DNA of 64,000 bases from Bacteroidaceae bacterium (GTDB taxonomy: Bacteria; Bacteroidota; Bacteroidia; Bacteroidales; Bacteroidaceae), in NCBI GenBank assembly GCA_017461605.1, contig JAFTXN010000005.1, positions 167,807 to 231,806 of the forward strand, given 5' to 3'. Made by a program: the position numbers and the translations under genes. Each line of letters starts with the position of its first letter. Position 1 is the stretch's first letter. The notes beneath the pieces were generated by a model that was not told where the DNA came from, ran no database searches, and worked only from the letters and a program-made list of their open reading frames with translations. Of the stretch, positions 17,118-26,472 are shown in pieces.

Positions 17118-18071
17118 TCAGAGTAGGCGTGCCGAGAGTTTCTCCAACATATCGCGTGTCATGTTGTCGAGATTGTACTTGGGGCACCAGTCCCATTCCT
17201 GACGGGCGCAAATGTCGTCCAGGCTATTGGGCCAGCTGTCGGCATTTTTTTGCTTGAGCGGTTCTACCTTGTACTCCATTTGGAAGTCGGGTTTGTATTT
17301 TCGGATGGCCTCGAAAATTCCTTCAGGGTCAAAGCTCATGGCTGCGATGTTGAAAGCATTGCGGTGGATGAGGCGTGTAGGATTTGCTTCCATGAGCATG
17401 ACGCACGCTTCAAGGGCGTCGGGCATGTACATCATGTCCAGGTAAGTTCCGGCAGCAATGGGGCACACAAACTTTTCCCCACGCACAGCGCTGTAGTAGA
17501 TGTCCACGGCATAGTCTGTGGTGCCGCCGCCCGGTGGAGTTACATAGGAGATGAGTCCGGGAAAACGTACGGAACGCGTATCTACGCCATACTTCTTGTG
17601 ATAATAGTCCGAGAGGAGTTCGGTTGTAACTTTGCTCACTCCGTAGATGGTGATAGGACGTTGGATGGTGTCTTGCGGTGTGTGGTTGCGCGGGGTCTCA
17701 GGACCGAAAGAACCGATAGAACTCGGCGTGAACACGGCGCAACCATTCTCCCTGGCAATTTCAAGAATGTTCCACAGACCGTCCACACCGATCTTCCAAG
17801 CCAGCATAGGCTTCGACTCGGCTACGACCGAGAGCAGTGCCGCCAAGTTGTAGATGGTGTCGATGTCGTATTTTTTCACTACGGCATCAATGCCTGTGCT
17901 GTCGGTTACGTCACACACTTCAGCAGGGCCGCTTTCTTTGAGTTCTCCTTTGGGTTCTGCCCCTTTGATGTAGCCGGCCACAACGTGGTTGTTACCATAA
18001 ATGCTACGGAGTTTCATGGTCAGTTCAGAGCCGATCTGTCCGGTAGCACCGATTACCAAAATGTTTTTCAT
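17118..18071 (-). CDS. L-threonine 3-dehydrogenase, short-chain/epimerase type
   Basis: The 317-aa NAD-dependent enzyme has an N-terminal Rossmann motif GATGQIGSEL and the catalytic YGVSK. It also has the loop PGLISYVTPPGGGTTDYA, which marks the epimerase-like threonine dehydrogenases rather than sugar epimerases. It would oxidise L-threonine to 2-amino-3-ketobutyrate. The next gene, divergently oriented, encodes the ligase that uses this product. I chose the ATG at 18071 (MKNILVIGATGQ). The open frame runs 31 codons further, without homology-like sequence, through the intergenic promoter region. Confidence 0.88.
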   Translation of the reverse strand: MKNILVIGATGQIGSELTMKLRSIYGNNHVVAGYIKGAEPKGELKESGPAEVCDVTDSTGIDAVVKKYDIDTIYNLAALLSVVAESKPMLAWKIGVDGLWNILEIARENGCAVFTPSSIGSFGPETPRNHTPQDTIQRPITIYGVSKVTTELLSDYYHKKYGVDTRSVRFPGLISYVTPPGGGTTDYAVDIYYSAVRGEKFVCPIAAGTYLDMMYMPDALEACVMLMEANPTRLIHRNAFNIAAMSFDPEGIFEAIRKYKPDFQMEYKVEPLKQKNADSWPNSLDDICARQEWDWCPKYNLDNMTRDMLEKLSARLL

Positions 18072-18151
18072 GGCTGTAGGGTTATGAAAATAGCTTCTTT
18101 CTGTTTCTATGGCAAAGGAATACTTTTTTTCAGAAATTCGCCACAAACTTA

Positions 18152-18181
18152 TTGATATTTTCAAAAAAATACGTTCCTTTG
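18152..18181 (+). promoter_or_regulatory. Probable kbl promoter
   Basis: TTG (18152-18154), 19 nt, then TTCCTTTG (18174-18181) fits the Bacteroidetes promoter with one change from TAnnTTTG. A mirror-image TTCCTTTG at 18120-18113 on the minus strand may serve the divergent dehydrogenase gene. Confidence 0.5.
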
Positions 18182-18310
18182 CCTACAACGCTACACCCAT
18201 GTCCGAAAAGCCTTTGGTTATGGGTGGTTTCGGCTGTTGCTATGCCCTGTCTCGGGCGACAAGGTCGGGCGTTGAAAAAGATACTTCAAACTTATTAAAA
18301 TATATTTCAC

Positions 18311-19498
18311 ATGTACGGTAAAATGCAACAGCATCTCCAGCAAGAACTGGAGGCTATCAAGGAAGCCGGTCTGTACAAATCAGAGCGACTCATCGAAGGT
18401 CCGCAACAAGCAGCCATCAACGTGAGCGGTAAAGAAGTGCTCAACTTCTGCGCCAACAACTATTTGGGACTCTCCAACCATCCTCGCTTGGTGCAGGCAG
18501 CCAAGGACATGATGGACCGCCGTGGTTATGGCATGTCTTCTGTGCGTTTCATCTGCGGAACGCAGGATGCTCATAAGGAACTCGAAGCTGCCATCTCACG
18601 CTTCTTCAAGACCGAGGATACCATTCTTTATGCCGCTTGCTTCGATGCCAACGGTGGTGTGTTCGAGCCGTTGCTCACTGCTGACGATGCTATTATCTCT
18701 GACGCGCTCAACCATGCTTCAATCATCGATGGCGTGCGTCTCTGCAAGGCCAAGCGTTATCGCTACGCCAATGCCGATATGGCCGACCTGGAGCGTTGCT
18801 TGCAGGAAGCCCAAGAGCAGCGTTTCCGCATCATCGTTACCGATGGCGTGTTCTCAATGGATGGAAATGTAGCTCCCATGGACAAAATTTGCGACTTGGC
18901 AGAAAAATATGATGCCCTCGTGATGGTGGACGAAAGCCATAGCGCCGGTGTTGTGGGTGCAACAGGTCGCGGTGTGAGCGAGTTCTACAACACTTACGGT
19001 CGTGTGGACATCTATACCGGTACGTTGGGTAAAGCCTTCGGTGGTGCTATGGGTGGTTTCACTACCGGTCGCAAGGAAATCATCGACATGCTGCGTCAGC
19101 GCAGCCGCCCCTACCTATTCTCCAACTCCTTGGCTCCTGCCATCGTAGGTGCTGCGCTCGAAATGTTCACCATTCTCGACGAGAGCAACGAGCTTCACGA
19201 CCGTTTGGTGGAGAACGTGGAGTATTTCCGCACCAAGATGATGGCTGCCGGCTTCGATATCAAGCCCACACAGAGTGCCATCTGTGCTGTGATGCTCTAT
19301 GATGCCAAACTTTCGCAGGACTATGCTGCACGCATGCAGGAAGAGGGCATCTACGTAACCGGCTTCTATTATCCCGTAGTGCCGAAGGATCAGGCTCGCA
19401 TCCGCGTTCAGCTGTCGGCCGGACACACTCGCGAACATCTGGACAAGTGCATCGAAGCCTTTATCAAGGTGGGCAAAGAACTGGGTGTGCTGAAGTAA
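18311..19498 (+). CDS. kbl: 2-amino-3-ketobutyrate CoA ligase (glycine C-acetyltransferase)
   Basis: The 395-aa PLP enzyme belongs to the alpha-oxoamine synthase family. [11 protein letters not shown] and the substrate region [14 protein letters not shown] are near the N-terminus. MVDESHSAG supplies the cofactor Asp/His, and [15 protein letters not shown] carries the PLP lysine (Lys241). With the divergent threonine dehydrogenase it would convert threonine, via aminoketobutyrate and CoA, to glycine and acetyl-CoA. Related enzymes such as serine palmitoyltransferase share the fold. The length, the family-typical N-terminus and the dehydrogenase neighbour favour Kbl. Confidence 0.93.
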   Translation: MYGKMQQHLQQELEAIKEAGLYKSERLIEGPQQAAINVSGKEVLNFCANNYLGLSNHPRLVQAAKDMMDRRGYGMSSVRFICGTQDAHKELEAAISRFFKTEDTILYAACFDANGGVFEPLLTADDAIISDALNHASIIDGVRLCKAKRYRYANADMADLERCLQEAQEQRFRIIVTDGVFSMDGNVAPMDKICDLAEKYDALVMVDESHSAGVVGATGRGVSEFYNTYGRVDIYTGTLGKAFGGAMGGFTTGRKEIIDMLRQRSRPYLFSNSLAPAIVGAALEMFTILDESNELHDRLVENVEYFRTKMMAAGFDIKPTQSAICAVMLYDAKLSQDYAARMQEEGIYVTGFYYPVVPKDQARIRVQLSAGHTREHLDKCIEAFIKVGKELGVLK

Positions 19499-19539
19499 AA
19501 ACAGATAAGCCGTTCCGAAATCTTCGGAATGTTTAATAC

Positions 19540-19579
19540 AAAAAGCCCCGCCGGGATGAAAATCTTGGCGGGGCTTTTT
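19540..19579. terminator. Bidirectional terminator between kbl and ybeY
   Basis: A perfect 13-bp stem, AAAAAGCCCCGCC with GGCGGGGCTTTTT, encloses a 14-nt loop. A- and T-tracts on both sides serve the two convergent genes. Confidence 0.92.
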
Positions 19580-19627
19580 GTATGCCGTAAGACGCGGTGT
19601 CGATGTGGCAATGCCGAATGTGGAATA

Positions 19628-20050
19628 TTATGCCCGGGACTTGCGCATGGCGAGTGCCTTGTTTTCGGCTGCTTCCATTATTTCGCGCTCACCCGGTCCC
19701 TTGTCGTCGATGCCGCACAGGTGCAGGATACCATGGATGATGACGCGGAAGAGCTCGTCTTCGTATTCAGCACCTTGCTCCTCGGCGTTCGATCGAACGG
19801 TGTCGAGGCTGATGAATAGGTCGCCGCTGATGCGATTGTCTTCGCAGTAGTCGAAGGTGATGATGTCCGTGTAGTAATCGTGGTTGAGGTATTCGCGGTT
19901 TACCTCCAAAATCTTCTCGTCGTTGCAGAAGATGTATGCGATGTCGCCCACGCTTTTCCCGTATTCGGCAGCTACGGAGCGAATCCATGCCGTCACTTCA
20001 CGGCGACGCAGGGTGGGCATCTTGATGTCGATGGCTTGATAGGAAATCAT
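19628..20050 (-). CDS. ybeY: Endoribonuclease YbeY (rRNA maturation factor)
   Basis: The 140-aa protein matches YbeY: NREYLNHDYYTDIITFDY, the GDLFIS strand, and the metal motif HGILHLCGIDDKGPGER with His106 and His110. The usual third zinc ligand, the His of the GxDH part, is replaced here by Asp116, so metal binding may differ. YbeY acts in 16S rRNA 3'-end maturation and ribosome quality control. The gene stands alone, with ruvB 90 nt upstream on the same strand. Confidence 0.92.
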   Translation of the reverse strand: MISYQAIDIKMPTLRRREVTAWIRSVAAEYGKSVGDIAYIFCNDEKILEVNREYLNHDYYTDIITFDYCEDNRISGDLFISLDTVRSNAEEQGAEYEDELFRVIIHGILHLCGIDDKGPGEREIMEAAENKALAMRKSRA

Positions 20051-20140
20051 GCTTGTTGTTGATGGATTTTTCTTCGATGAAATGGGGCTTTTTCTGATAT
20101 AGCTCAGATGTCTCCGAATACAGACTTGACAGTTCTCCGC

Positions 20141-21184
20141 TCAGAATAGCGATGGCTGGGTGGGGTCTGTGCTTCTCAGGATGTTGCGTCCCAAGTGTTC
20201 GTAAGCCAGTTCGGTCACCTCGCGCCCTCTCGGTGTGCGGCGGATGAAGCCCTCCTTGATGAGGAAAGGCTCGTAGACTTCCTCCAATGTTCCGGGGTCT
20301 TCGCCGATGGCGGTGGCAATGGTCGAAACTCCCACAGGGCCACCTTTGAACTTGTCGATGATGGTTGACAGAATCTTGTTGTCGATTTCGTCAAGGCCGT
20401 AACGGTCGATGTTGAGTGCTTCCAGGGCGAAGCGAGCTATTGCGATGTCGATGCGCCCGTTGCCTTTCACTTGTGCAAAGTCGCGCACACGGCGCAGCAG
20501 TGCGTTGGCGATACGCGGTGTGCCGCGTGAGCGTCCGGCTATCTCGGCAGCGGCTTTGCTGTCGATGGGCACTTGCAGGATGTCGGCCGAGCGGCGAACG
20601 ATGCGCTGCAAGGTCTCGGCATCATAGTATTCGAGGTGAAGATTGATGCCGAAGCGGGCACGAAGCGGAGCTGTGAGCAGACCGCTGCGTGTGGTGGCAC
20701 CGACGAGGGTAAAGGGATTCAGGTCGATCTGAATGCTGCGGGCAGCCGGTCCGCGGTCGATCATGATATCGATGCGATAGTCTTCCATGGCGGAATAAAG
20801 GTATTCTTCCACCACAGGAGAGAGTCGGTGAATTTCGTCAATGAAGAGCACATCGTTCGGCTCGAGCGATGTGAGTAGTCCGGCCAGGTCGCCGGGTTTG
20901 TCGAGCACAGGGCCGGACGTAATCTTGAAGCCTACGCCCAGCTCGTTGGCAATGATGTTCGAGAGCGTTGTTTTGCCAAGTCCCGGAGGGCCGTGCAGCA
21001 GTGTGTGGTCGAGCGGTTCGCCGCGATATTTCGCAGCTTCCACAAATACACTCAGGTTTTCCACCACCTTCTGCTGTCCGCTGAAATCACCAAAGCGCAA
21101 GGGGCGCAAAGCGTTCTCAAAGTCGCGTTCGGAGGCTGAGGGAGTGTGTTGCTCAGACCGTATGTCAAACGTATCTTCTTTCAT
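20141..21184 (-). CDS. ruvB: Holliday junction branch-migration helicase RuvB
   Basis: The 347-aa AAA+ motor has Walker [11 protein letters not shown], Walker [11 protein letters not shown], sensor/arginine-finger region [18 protein letters not shown], and the C-terminal winged helix ([18 protein letters not shown]). It drives branch migration with RuvA. The ATG at 21184 (MKEDTFDIR) is preferred over an in-frame ATG 24 codons upstream, because a promoter box lies at 21198-21191. That leaves a leader of only a few nucleotides. The C-terminus SLF is typical. Confidence 0.96.
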   Translation of the reverse strand: MKEDTFDIRSEQHTPSASERDFENALRPLRFGDFSGQQKVVENLSVFVEAAKYRGEPLDHTLLHGPPGLGKTTLSNIIANELGVGFKITSGPVLDKPGDLAGLLTSLEPNDVLFIDEIHRLSPVVEEYLYSAMEDYRIDIMIDRGPAARSIQIDLNPFTLVGATTRSGLLTAPLRARFGINLHLEYYDAETLQRIVRRSADILQVPIDSKAAAEIAGRSRGTPRIANALLRRVRDFAQVKGNGRIDIAIARFALEALNIDRYGLDEIDNKILSTIIDKFKGGPVGVSTIATAIGEDPGTLEEVYEPFLIKEGFIRRTPRGREVTELAYEHLGRNILRSTDPTQPSLF

Positions 21185-21190
21185 GGGGAG

Positions 21191-21198
21191 CAAAGGTA
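21191..21198 (-). promoter_or_regulatory. ruvB promoter -7 box, nearly leaderless
   Basis: TACCTTTG on the minus strand ends 6 nt before the ruvB ATG, so transcription would begin almost at the start codon. No good -33 element is seen. Confidence 0.55.
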
Positions 21199-21317
21199 AA
21201 GATTTTCCGCCAAATCTGCGGCTTTGCCCCGACAAACCTATGATGCATGTCGGCATTTGCCACCTTCTGCCCGAAACACCGTTCCGGCCATACGATGATG
21301 CGGCCGGCTTGGCACAA

Positions 21318-21382
21318 AAATCTGCAAGGCGTTCTGAATTTTCTACAGTGCTTGCAGAATTTTCAGAACGCCTTGCAGATTT
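21318..21382. repeat. Dispersed hairpin repeat, copy 3 (reverse orientation)
   Basis: Two 30-nt arms (21318-21347, 21353-21382) pair with three mismatches near the tip. The loop is GTGCT, the complement of AGCAC in the other copies, so this copy is inverted. It lies between cydB and ruvB. Confidence 0.88.
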
Positions 21383-21436
21383 CTCGTCCTTGGGCAGGGA
21401 CTGCCGAGCAGTGCTTCCGTCCTTGTGAAGAGAGGC

Positions 21437-22588
21437 TTAATACTTGTGCTCCTCTTGCTCCAGCTCTTCGTGACTGAGGGGTTGGCGGTTCATGATGCGC
21501 CAGGTGTAAGCGATATAGGCCAGCACGAAGGGAATGAAGAGCGACACCACAGCCATGACCCGTAGGGTGAATTCGCTGCTGCAACTGTTGGCCAGTGTGA
21601 GCGAACTCTGCACATCGGCGGTCGAGGGATAGTAAGCCGTGTGGTTGAATCCTGCAGTCAGCAGCAGGGCCAACACGGTGAGCACAGTGCCGATGCCGGC
21701 CGGCCAAATGCCTCGGAGATAGTGCGAGCAGAAGAGGGATTTTCCCAGGCCGAAGAGCACCAATGCCACACCCACCAGCAGCAAGGCGGCAATGCCCGGC
21801 ATGGCCATGAGGTTGTGAGTGTAGAGATATGCACACGTTTCCATCTGTTCGGTTTCGGGGTTGCAGGCGATGCCGTCCTTGCACAGCAGTCGTCCGGCAA
21901 AGGTCAGAAACAGCACCACGAAGGCTATACCCTCAGTGCGCAATCGCCGTTGGAGGCGAGGGCGCAGTTCGTTGTCAGAGATGTTGTTGATGAGATAGAG
22001 GATGCCGAGTGTGCGTGCCAGGAACAGAATGGTGAGTCCGGCTACGATGTTCCAGGGGTTGGCGAGTGCTTCCAGCCCGTGCCAAGCGTTGTCCCAACGA
22101 CTGATGACCGGACCGAGGCCTTCACCTGCCAAAGCTCCCTTTTCCACCACGAAGTTGGCCCCCTCGAACAGGGTGCTCACGGCCACTCCCAGCAGTAGCG
22201 GTCCCATGACACCATTGAGTACCAGGGCATAGCGATAGCCGTTGCGTCCGGCGATGTTGCCCGGCTTCGATTGGAACTCGTAGGCCACGGCCTGCAGAAT
22301 GAAGCTGAAAAGAATCAGTATCCACAGCCAATATGCGCCGCCGAAGCTGGTGCTGTAGAAGAGGGGAAAGGATGCGAAAAATGCGCCGCCGAAAGTCACG
22401 AGGGTGGTAAAGGTAAATTCCCACTTGCGTCCGGTGGAATTGACAATCAATGCTCGCTCGGCCTCATTGCGACCGAGGACGAAGATCAGGGAGTTGGCTC
22501 CTTGCACAAAGAGGAGAAAGACCAAGAGGCCGGCCAGGAGTGAAACCAGAAACCACCAATAATGTTGAAGCAGACTGTATGTAATCAT
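21437..22588 (-). CDS. cydB: Cytochrome bd ubiquinol oxidase subunit II
   Basis: The 383-aa multi-pass membrane protein matches CydB. The first helix includes WWFLVSLLAGLLVFLLFVQG, and residues about 45-55 read GRKWEFTFTT, followed by a hydrophobic stretch with GAFFASFPLFYSTSFGG. With CydA it forms the high-affinity oxygen-reducing bd oxidase used in microaerobic or oxygen-scavenging conditions. It is 75 nt downstream of cydA and is the last gene of the operon, before hairpin copy 3. Confidence 0.95.
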   Translation of the reverse strand: MITYSLLQHYWWFLVSLLAGLLVFLLFVQGANSLIFVLGRNEAERALIVNSTGRKWEFTFTTLVTFGGAFFASFPLFYSTSFGGAYWLWILILFSFILQAVAYEFQSKPGNIAGRNGYRYALVLNGVMGPLLLGVAVSTLFEGANFVVEKGALAGEGLGPVISRWDNAWHGLEALANPWNIVAGLTILFLARTLGILYLINNISDNELRPRLQRRLRTEGIAFVVLFLTFAGRLLCKDGIACNPETEQMETCAYLYTHNLMAMPGIAALLLVGVALVLFGLGKSLFCSHYLRGIWPAGIGTVLTVLALLLTAGFNHTAYYPSTADVQSSLTLANSCSSEFTLRVMAVVSLFIPFVLAYIAYTWRIMNRQPLSHEELEQEEHKY

Positions 22589-22663
22589 GATTGCTGACTG
22601 TTACGTTTTTTTTGAAATGCTGATGAAGGTTTTGAGATGAGGTGAAAAACGATGAGGCAGTGC

Positions 22664-24163
22664 TTATTCGGTTTTCTCCTCCGGTCCTTGCTTGATGGCA
22701 CGGCACATGATGCGCACCTCGGCGGCCAGTAGCGCAGTGAAGAGCACGGCGAAGAGCACGAAAGTGGTTTGCACCGAAGCCGTTTCGAGTTGCGAAACGG
22801 CAGTGCCCACAGGCAGCATGTCCTGAATGGCCCACGGCTGACGTCCCACCTCGGCTACGATCCATCCGGCTTGGCCGGCGGCATATACGAGCAGGATGCT
22901 CCACACTCCGAGGTGCAACAGCCAGCGGCGTTGTTCGAGCAGGCCACGCCGTTCGTGCCACAACACGAGCACCAATACCAGCAGCAAAGCCATGCCCGCA
23001 CCTACCATCACGCGGAACGACCAGTAGACAATGGGGATGTTGGGCACAAGTTCTTCGGGATGGTCGATGTATCCGTAGCCGAAGTACTTCACATTCTCAT
23101 CAAACTGTCGGCGAGCTTCAGCTGCCTGTTCCGGATGGTCCTTGAGGTTGGCTCGCAGACGACCAAAGGCTTCAACGGCTCGTCTGCCGCGTTCCATCTT
23201 TTCAGCAGCCGACAGGTGTGTTTCGCCATTGTGCGAATATCCGTTCAGCAGGTCGTTGATGCCCGGCACGTAGCCTTTGGGGTCGTGGGTGGCGAGGATG
23301 GAGAGCAGCTGTGGCACTTCCACACCCGGCACAATGGAGAATGCAGCTCCTTCACCGCCCTGCTGCAGCCCTTCGGCGGCAGCCAATTTCATCGGTTGGT
23401 GTTTGGCTATCTCGATGCCCGAGCGGTCGCCGGTGTAAATCACGGCCAGGGTGGCAAAGAGGCCGACGGCACAGGCCACACGGATGCTGGCTAGGGCCAT
23501 ACGCTTGTGACGACCCTGCAGCAAGTACCAGCAACTCACGCCCACGGCAAACACGGCACCGGTCATCCATCCGCTCATTACGGTGTGGAAGAACTTGGTG
23601 ACGGCCACGCCTTGGAAAGCCACGGCCCAGAAGTCCACCATCTCGTGCCGCACGGTCTCGGGGTTGAACACCATGCCTACAGGATGTTGCATCCAACTAT
23701 TGGCTACCAATATCCACCAGGCCGAAAGCGTGGCACCGATACCGGTAAGCCATGTAGAGGCCAGGTGAAAGCGACGGCCCACCTTGTTCCAACCGAAGAA
23801 CATCACGGCAATGAAGGTGGACTCCATGAAGAAGGCTACGATACCCTCAATGGCCAGCGGTGCACCAAAGATGTCGCCCACCAACCATGAATAATTGCTC
23901 CAGTTGGTGCCGAATTCAAACTCAAGGATGATGCCTGTGGCCACGCCGATGGCGAAGTTGATACCGAAGAGGCGCATCCAGAATTGTGCGGTGCGCTTCC
24001 AGAAATCGTCTTTGCGGATGACGTAGAGGGTCTCCATGACCCCCATCACCACAGCCAGACCGAGCGTGAGAGGAACAAAGAGCCAATGATAGCACGCTGT
24101 GAGCGCAAACTGTGCTCGCGACCAGTCGACAAGCGATGCTTCGATAAGTTGGAATTGTAGCAT
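22664..24163 (-). CDS. cydA: Cytochrome bd ubiquinol oxidase subunit I
   Basis: The 499-aa subunit has SRAQFALTACYHWLFVPLT (haem-ligand His near the N-terminus), many transmembrane helices and the quinol motif GWIVAEVGRQPW. The Q-loop between GDRSGIEIAKHQPMKLAA and YWSFRVMVGAG is long, resembling the E. coli-type long form. It carries the b and d haems and oxidises quinol. It sits between the small DUF4492 gene and cydB. Confidence 0.97.
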   Translation of the reverse strand: MLQFQLIEASLVDWSRAQFALTACYHWLFVPLTLGLAVVMGVMETLYVIRKDDFWKRTAQFWMRLFGINFAIGVATGIILEFEFGTNWSNYSWLVGDIFGAPLAIEGIVAFFMESTFIAVMFFGWNKVGRRFHLASTWLTGIGATLSAWWILVANSWMQHPVGMVFNPETVRHEMVDFWAVAFQGVAVTKFFHTVMSGWMTGAVFAVGVSCWYLLQGRHKRMALASIRVACAVGLFATLAVIYTGDRSGIEIAKHQPMKLAAAEGLQQGGEGAAFSIVPGVEVPQLLSILATHDPKGYVPGINDLLNGYSHNGETHLSAAEKMERGRRAVEAFGRLRANLKDHPEQAAEARRQFDENVKYFGYGYIDHPEELVPNIPIVYWSFRVMVGAGMALLLVLVLVLWHERRGLLEQRRWLLHLGVWSILLVYAAGQAGWIVAEVGRQPWAIQDMLPVGTAVSQLETASVQTTFVLFAVLFTALLAAEVRIMCRAIKQGPEEKTE

Positions 24164-24220
24164 AAGTGTTATCGGTTTTTAGAAGATAGTTTCAGATGAA
24201 GGTTAGAATATTCTGCGGTT

Positions 24221-24433
24221 TCATCGGAGAAGTTCGCGCCCCACGGCCTCTTGTTTCTCCTGCTCGGTGAGACCGGATAAAGCCGGTTGGAAGAAGAAAA
24301 TTCGCAGGACAAGAAACATGATGGCCAACTTCAGTAGGATGATAAGCCAAAGCGTGCGCCCCCAGGTCATAGCACGAAACCCTTCGTAATAGAAGCGCCA
24401 AACGCGAACCAATGCATTTGCTTTTTTGCTCAT
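24221..24433 (-). CDS. DUF4492 small membrane protein of the cyd operon
   Basis: The 70-aa protein has the DUF4492 layout: a basic N-terminus with FYYEGFRAMTWGRTLW, one hydrophobic helix (LIILLKLAIMFLVLRIFFF) and a short polar tail. This family is regularly encoded directly before cydA in Bacteroidetes and Epsilonproteobacteria. A role as an accessory subunit or assembly factor is plausible, but known only from context. The ATG at 24433 is chosen because the frame upstream of it (to 24745) crosses the promoter. Confidence 0.85.
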   Translation of the reverse strand: MSKKANALVRVWRFYYEGFRAMTWGRTLWLIILLKLAIMFLVLRIFFFQPALSGLTEQEKQEAVGRELLR

Positions 24434-24473
24434 GGCAGAATCGGATAAAGGTTTCAACGAAACGTGTTCGTGG

Positions 24474-24504
24474 CAAATGTATATTTTTTGTCGGGCTTCG
24501 GCAA
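24474..24504 (-). promoter_or_regulatory. cyd operon promoter
   Basis: On the minus strand, TTG (24504-24502) and TACATTTG (24481-24474) are 20 nt apart. The leader to the DUF4492 ATG would be about 35 nt. Confidence 0.75.
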
Positions 24505-24626
24505 TGCTTTTGAGCGTTTTTATACTTTCGAAGCAGAAAGCATAAAAATCTTCTTGGTGGGTATATGTATAATAATAGGGTATAAAGTGTGTGATGCAGG
24601 CAGTCTCTGTATATTCAGAAACGTGC

Positions 24627-25157
24627 CTATTCTCGAATAAGCATCGGCAACAATCGGCTGATGCCTTCGCGGATGGAATGAAGCCCGAAATCGTTGGGCG
24701 AAAGATCTTTGGGACGACACCAGAAGAGTTCGGCGGCATCGTCATTGGGACGAAGCGTTTGGCCGGGCTTGAGTTTTACGAGAAAGAAGGCATCGGTGGT
24801 GTGCACGTCGAAGCCGGAAAAACGATAGACGTTGGGCAGAGAGAACAGATAGCGCTCCAAGGTGGCTTCGGCACCGGTCTCTTCACGCACCTCGCGCAGA
24901 CAGCCTTCCTCAATGCTTTCTCCAGGGTCCACGAAGCCGCCGGGCAGGTCGAGTGTGCCTTCAGCCGGCGGAAAGGCCCGTCGGGTCACCAGCAATCGCC
25001 CATCTTCATCCAGGATGACAGCCACCGTGGCGGCCGAGGCATTGTGATAGAAAACGAAACCGCAGGCCCGGCAGCGCTTGGAACGCTCGTCGTTCTCGCA
25101 GAAAGCGTCCGAACCGCATCGCGGACAATAACAGAACAAATGGAGAGGGTGGGGCAT
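24627..25157 (-). CDS. Zinc-ribbon Nudix hydrolase
   Basis: The 176-aa protein has an N-terminal zinc ribbon (CPRCGS, then CRACGF) and a Nudix box at about residues 73-95 that fits GX5EX7REXXEEXG, starting GGFVDPGESIEEG. This architecture is shared with NudC-like NADH pyrophosphatases, but the protein is shorter and substrate markers are not evident. It may hydrolyse a nucleoside diphosphate derivative. It follows the M16 peptidase by 10 nt, so it is co-transcribed with it. Confidence 0.88.
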   Translation of the reverse strand: MPHPLHLFCYCPRCGSDAFCENDERSKRCRACGFVFYHNASAATVAVILDEDGRLLVTRRAFPPAEGTLDLPGGFVDPGESIEEGCLREVREETGAEATLERYLFSLPNVYRFSGFDVHTTDAFFLVKLKPGQTLRPNDDAAELFWCRPKDLSPNDFGLHSIREGISRLLPMLIRE

Positions 25158-25167
25158 GGCGAAGGTT

Positions 25168-26433
25168 TTATAGGTAAATCAGTGTGGAAAGCCTGTCGGG
25201 GGCATAGACCTCGGCGGCCGTTTGTTGCACATCGGCGATGGTGATTTCGTCGATGCGTTGCAGGATGTCGCTCACATTGCGGTGGATGTGGTAGTGGGCA
25301 TAGGTCTTGCCGAGTGCCAAGGCATAACTCTCGGAAGCATCGCACGAAATGCCCACCTGACCTTTCAATTGCTTCTTGGCTGCTGCTAGTTGCGTCGGTG
25401 TCAGTGGAGCGTCGATGAAACGGCGCAGTTCGCGCTCCACCAGGCGACGACAGCGCTGCACGTCGTGAGTGTCGCAGCCGAAGTACACATTCCACAGTCC
25501 GGTGTCGGGATAGGAACTGACGTAAGAGTCGACGGAATAAACGAGGCCGGCTTTTTCACGCAGTGCCATGTTGAGACGTGAGTTCATGCCCGGTCCGCCC
25601 AGCATATTATTGAGCAGCAACAGGGCAAAGCGTCGCGGGTCGCTGCCGCCAAAGGTGCGAGCCCCGATGAGCACGTGGGCCTGGTGCGTGTCGCGGTGGC
25701 TCTCACGTGTTTGGGGTCGGTAAGGCGGAAACTCTGAGCCTGTCGCGAAATTCGTATTTAGCAGAGACTCATTTTTTGCGGTTTCATCGGACAAATCGGC
25801 GGTGTGCTTCTCCACAGCCCGAACCTCCTTGTGAAAGTCCAGATTGCCGTAGACGAAGAACACGGCATTCTCCGGCCGATACCACTTTCGGGCAAAGCGC
25901 AGCGCATCTGCCGTGCGGTAACTGCGGAGGCGCTCGGCCGTCCCCAGGATGTCGCGGCCCAAAGGCGAACCGGCGAAGACCATAGCCTCGAATTCGTCGA
26001 ATATCAGTTCGGACGGGCTGTCCAGATAACTGTCAATCTCGTCGCAAATCACCTCCACCTCGCGGTCGATTTCGTGTTGCGGATAGGTGCTTCTGAATAC
26101 GATGTCAGTGAGCAGGTCAACAGCTCTGTCAAAGTCGTTGCGTAGCACGGTGGCATGATATACCGTCTCTTGCTTGTTGGTAAAAGCATTGAGATCGCCG
26201 CCCACCCGTTCCAGACCATTCGCAATGTGGAACGAGCGTCGACGGGCCGTGCCCTTGAAGCTCATGTGCTCGATGAAATGTGCCATGCCGGCATCGGCAG
26301 CCTCCTCGTGGCGTGTTCCGGCTTTGACCACATATCCGCAGTAGACCACCTCCGAGTCTGCGTGTTCATGAATGATGCGCAGCCCGTTGGACAAGGTGTG
26401 CGTGTGGTGAGTAGGGGTATGGAGAGATGTCAT
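25168..26433 (-). CDS. M16 family zinc metallopeptidase
   Basis: The 421-aa protein carries the inverted zinc motif HFIEH (residues 52-56) in AHFIEHMSFKGT, with downstream glutamates in the usual region. The C-terminal half has the GPGMNSRLNMALREKAGLVY stretch of the second M16 domain. Family members degrade or process peptides, such as bacterial PqqL/YmxG-like enzymes. It begins at MTSLHTPTHH, 39 nt after the flippase gene, in a three-gene operon ending in the Nudix gene. No signal peptide is obvious, so it is probably cytoplasmic. Confidence 0.93.
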   Translation of the reverse strand: MTSLHTPTHHTHTLSNGLRIIHEHADSEVVYCGYVVKAGTRHEEAADAGMAHFIEHMSFKGTARRRSFHIANGLERVGGDLNAFTNKQETVYHATVLRNDFDRAVDLLTDIVFRSTYPQHEIDREVEVICDEIDSYLDSPSELIFDEFEAMVFAGSPLGRDILGTAERLRSYRTADALRFARKWYRPENAVFFVYGNLDFHKEVRAVEKHTADLSDETAKNESLLNTNFATGSEFPPYRPQTRESHRDTHQAHVLIGARTFGGSDPRRFALLLLNNMLGGPGMNSRLNMALREKAGLVYSVDSYVSSYPDTGLWNVYFGCDTHDVQRCRRLVERELRRFIDAPLTPTQLAAAKKQLKGQVGISCDASESYALALGKTYAHYHIHRNVSDILQRIDEITIADVQQTAAEVYAPDRLSTLIYL

Positions 26434-26472
26434 GAGATGCTTGTGTGAAAATCAAAAACCGCATTCCTTTGT

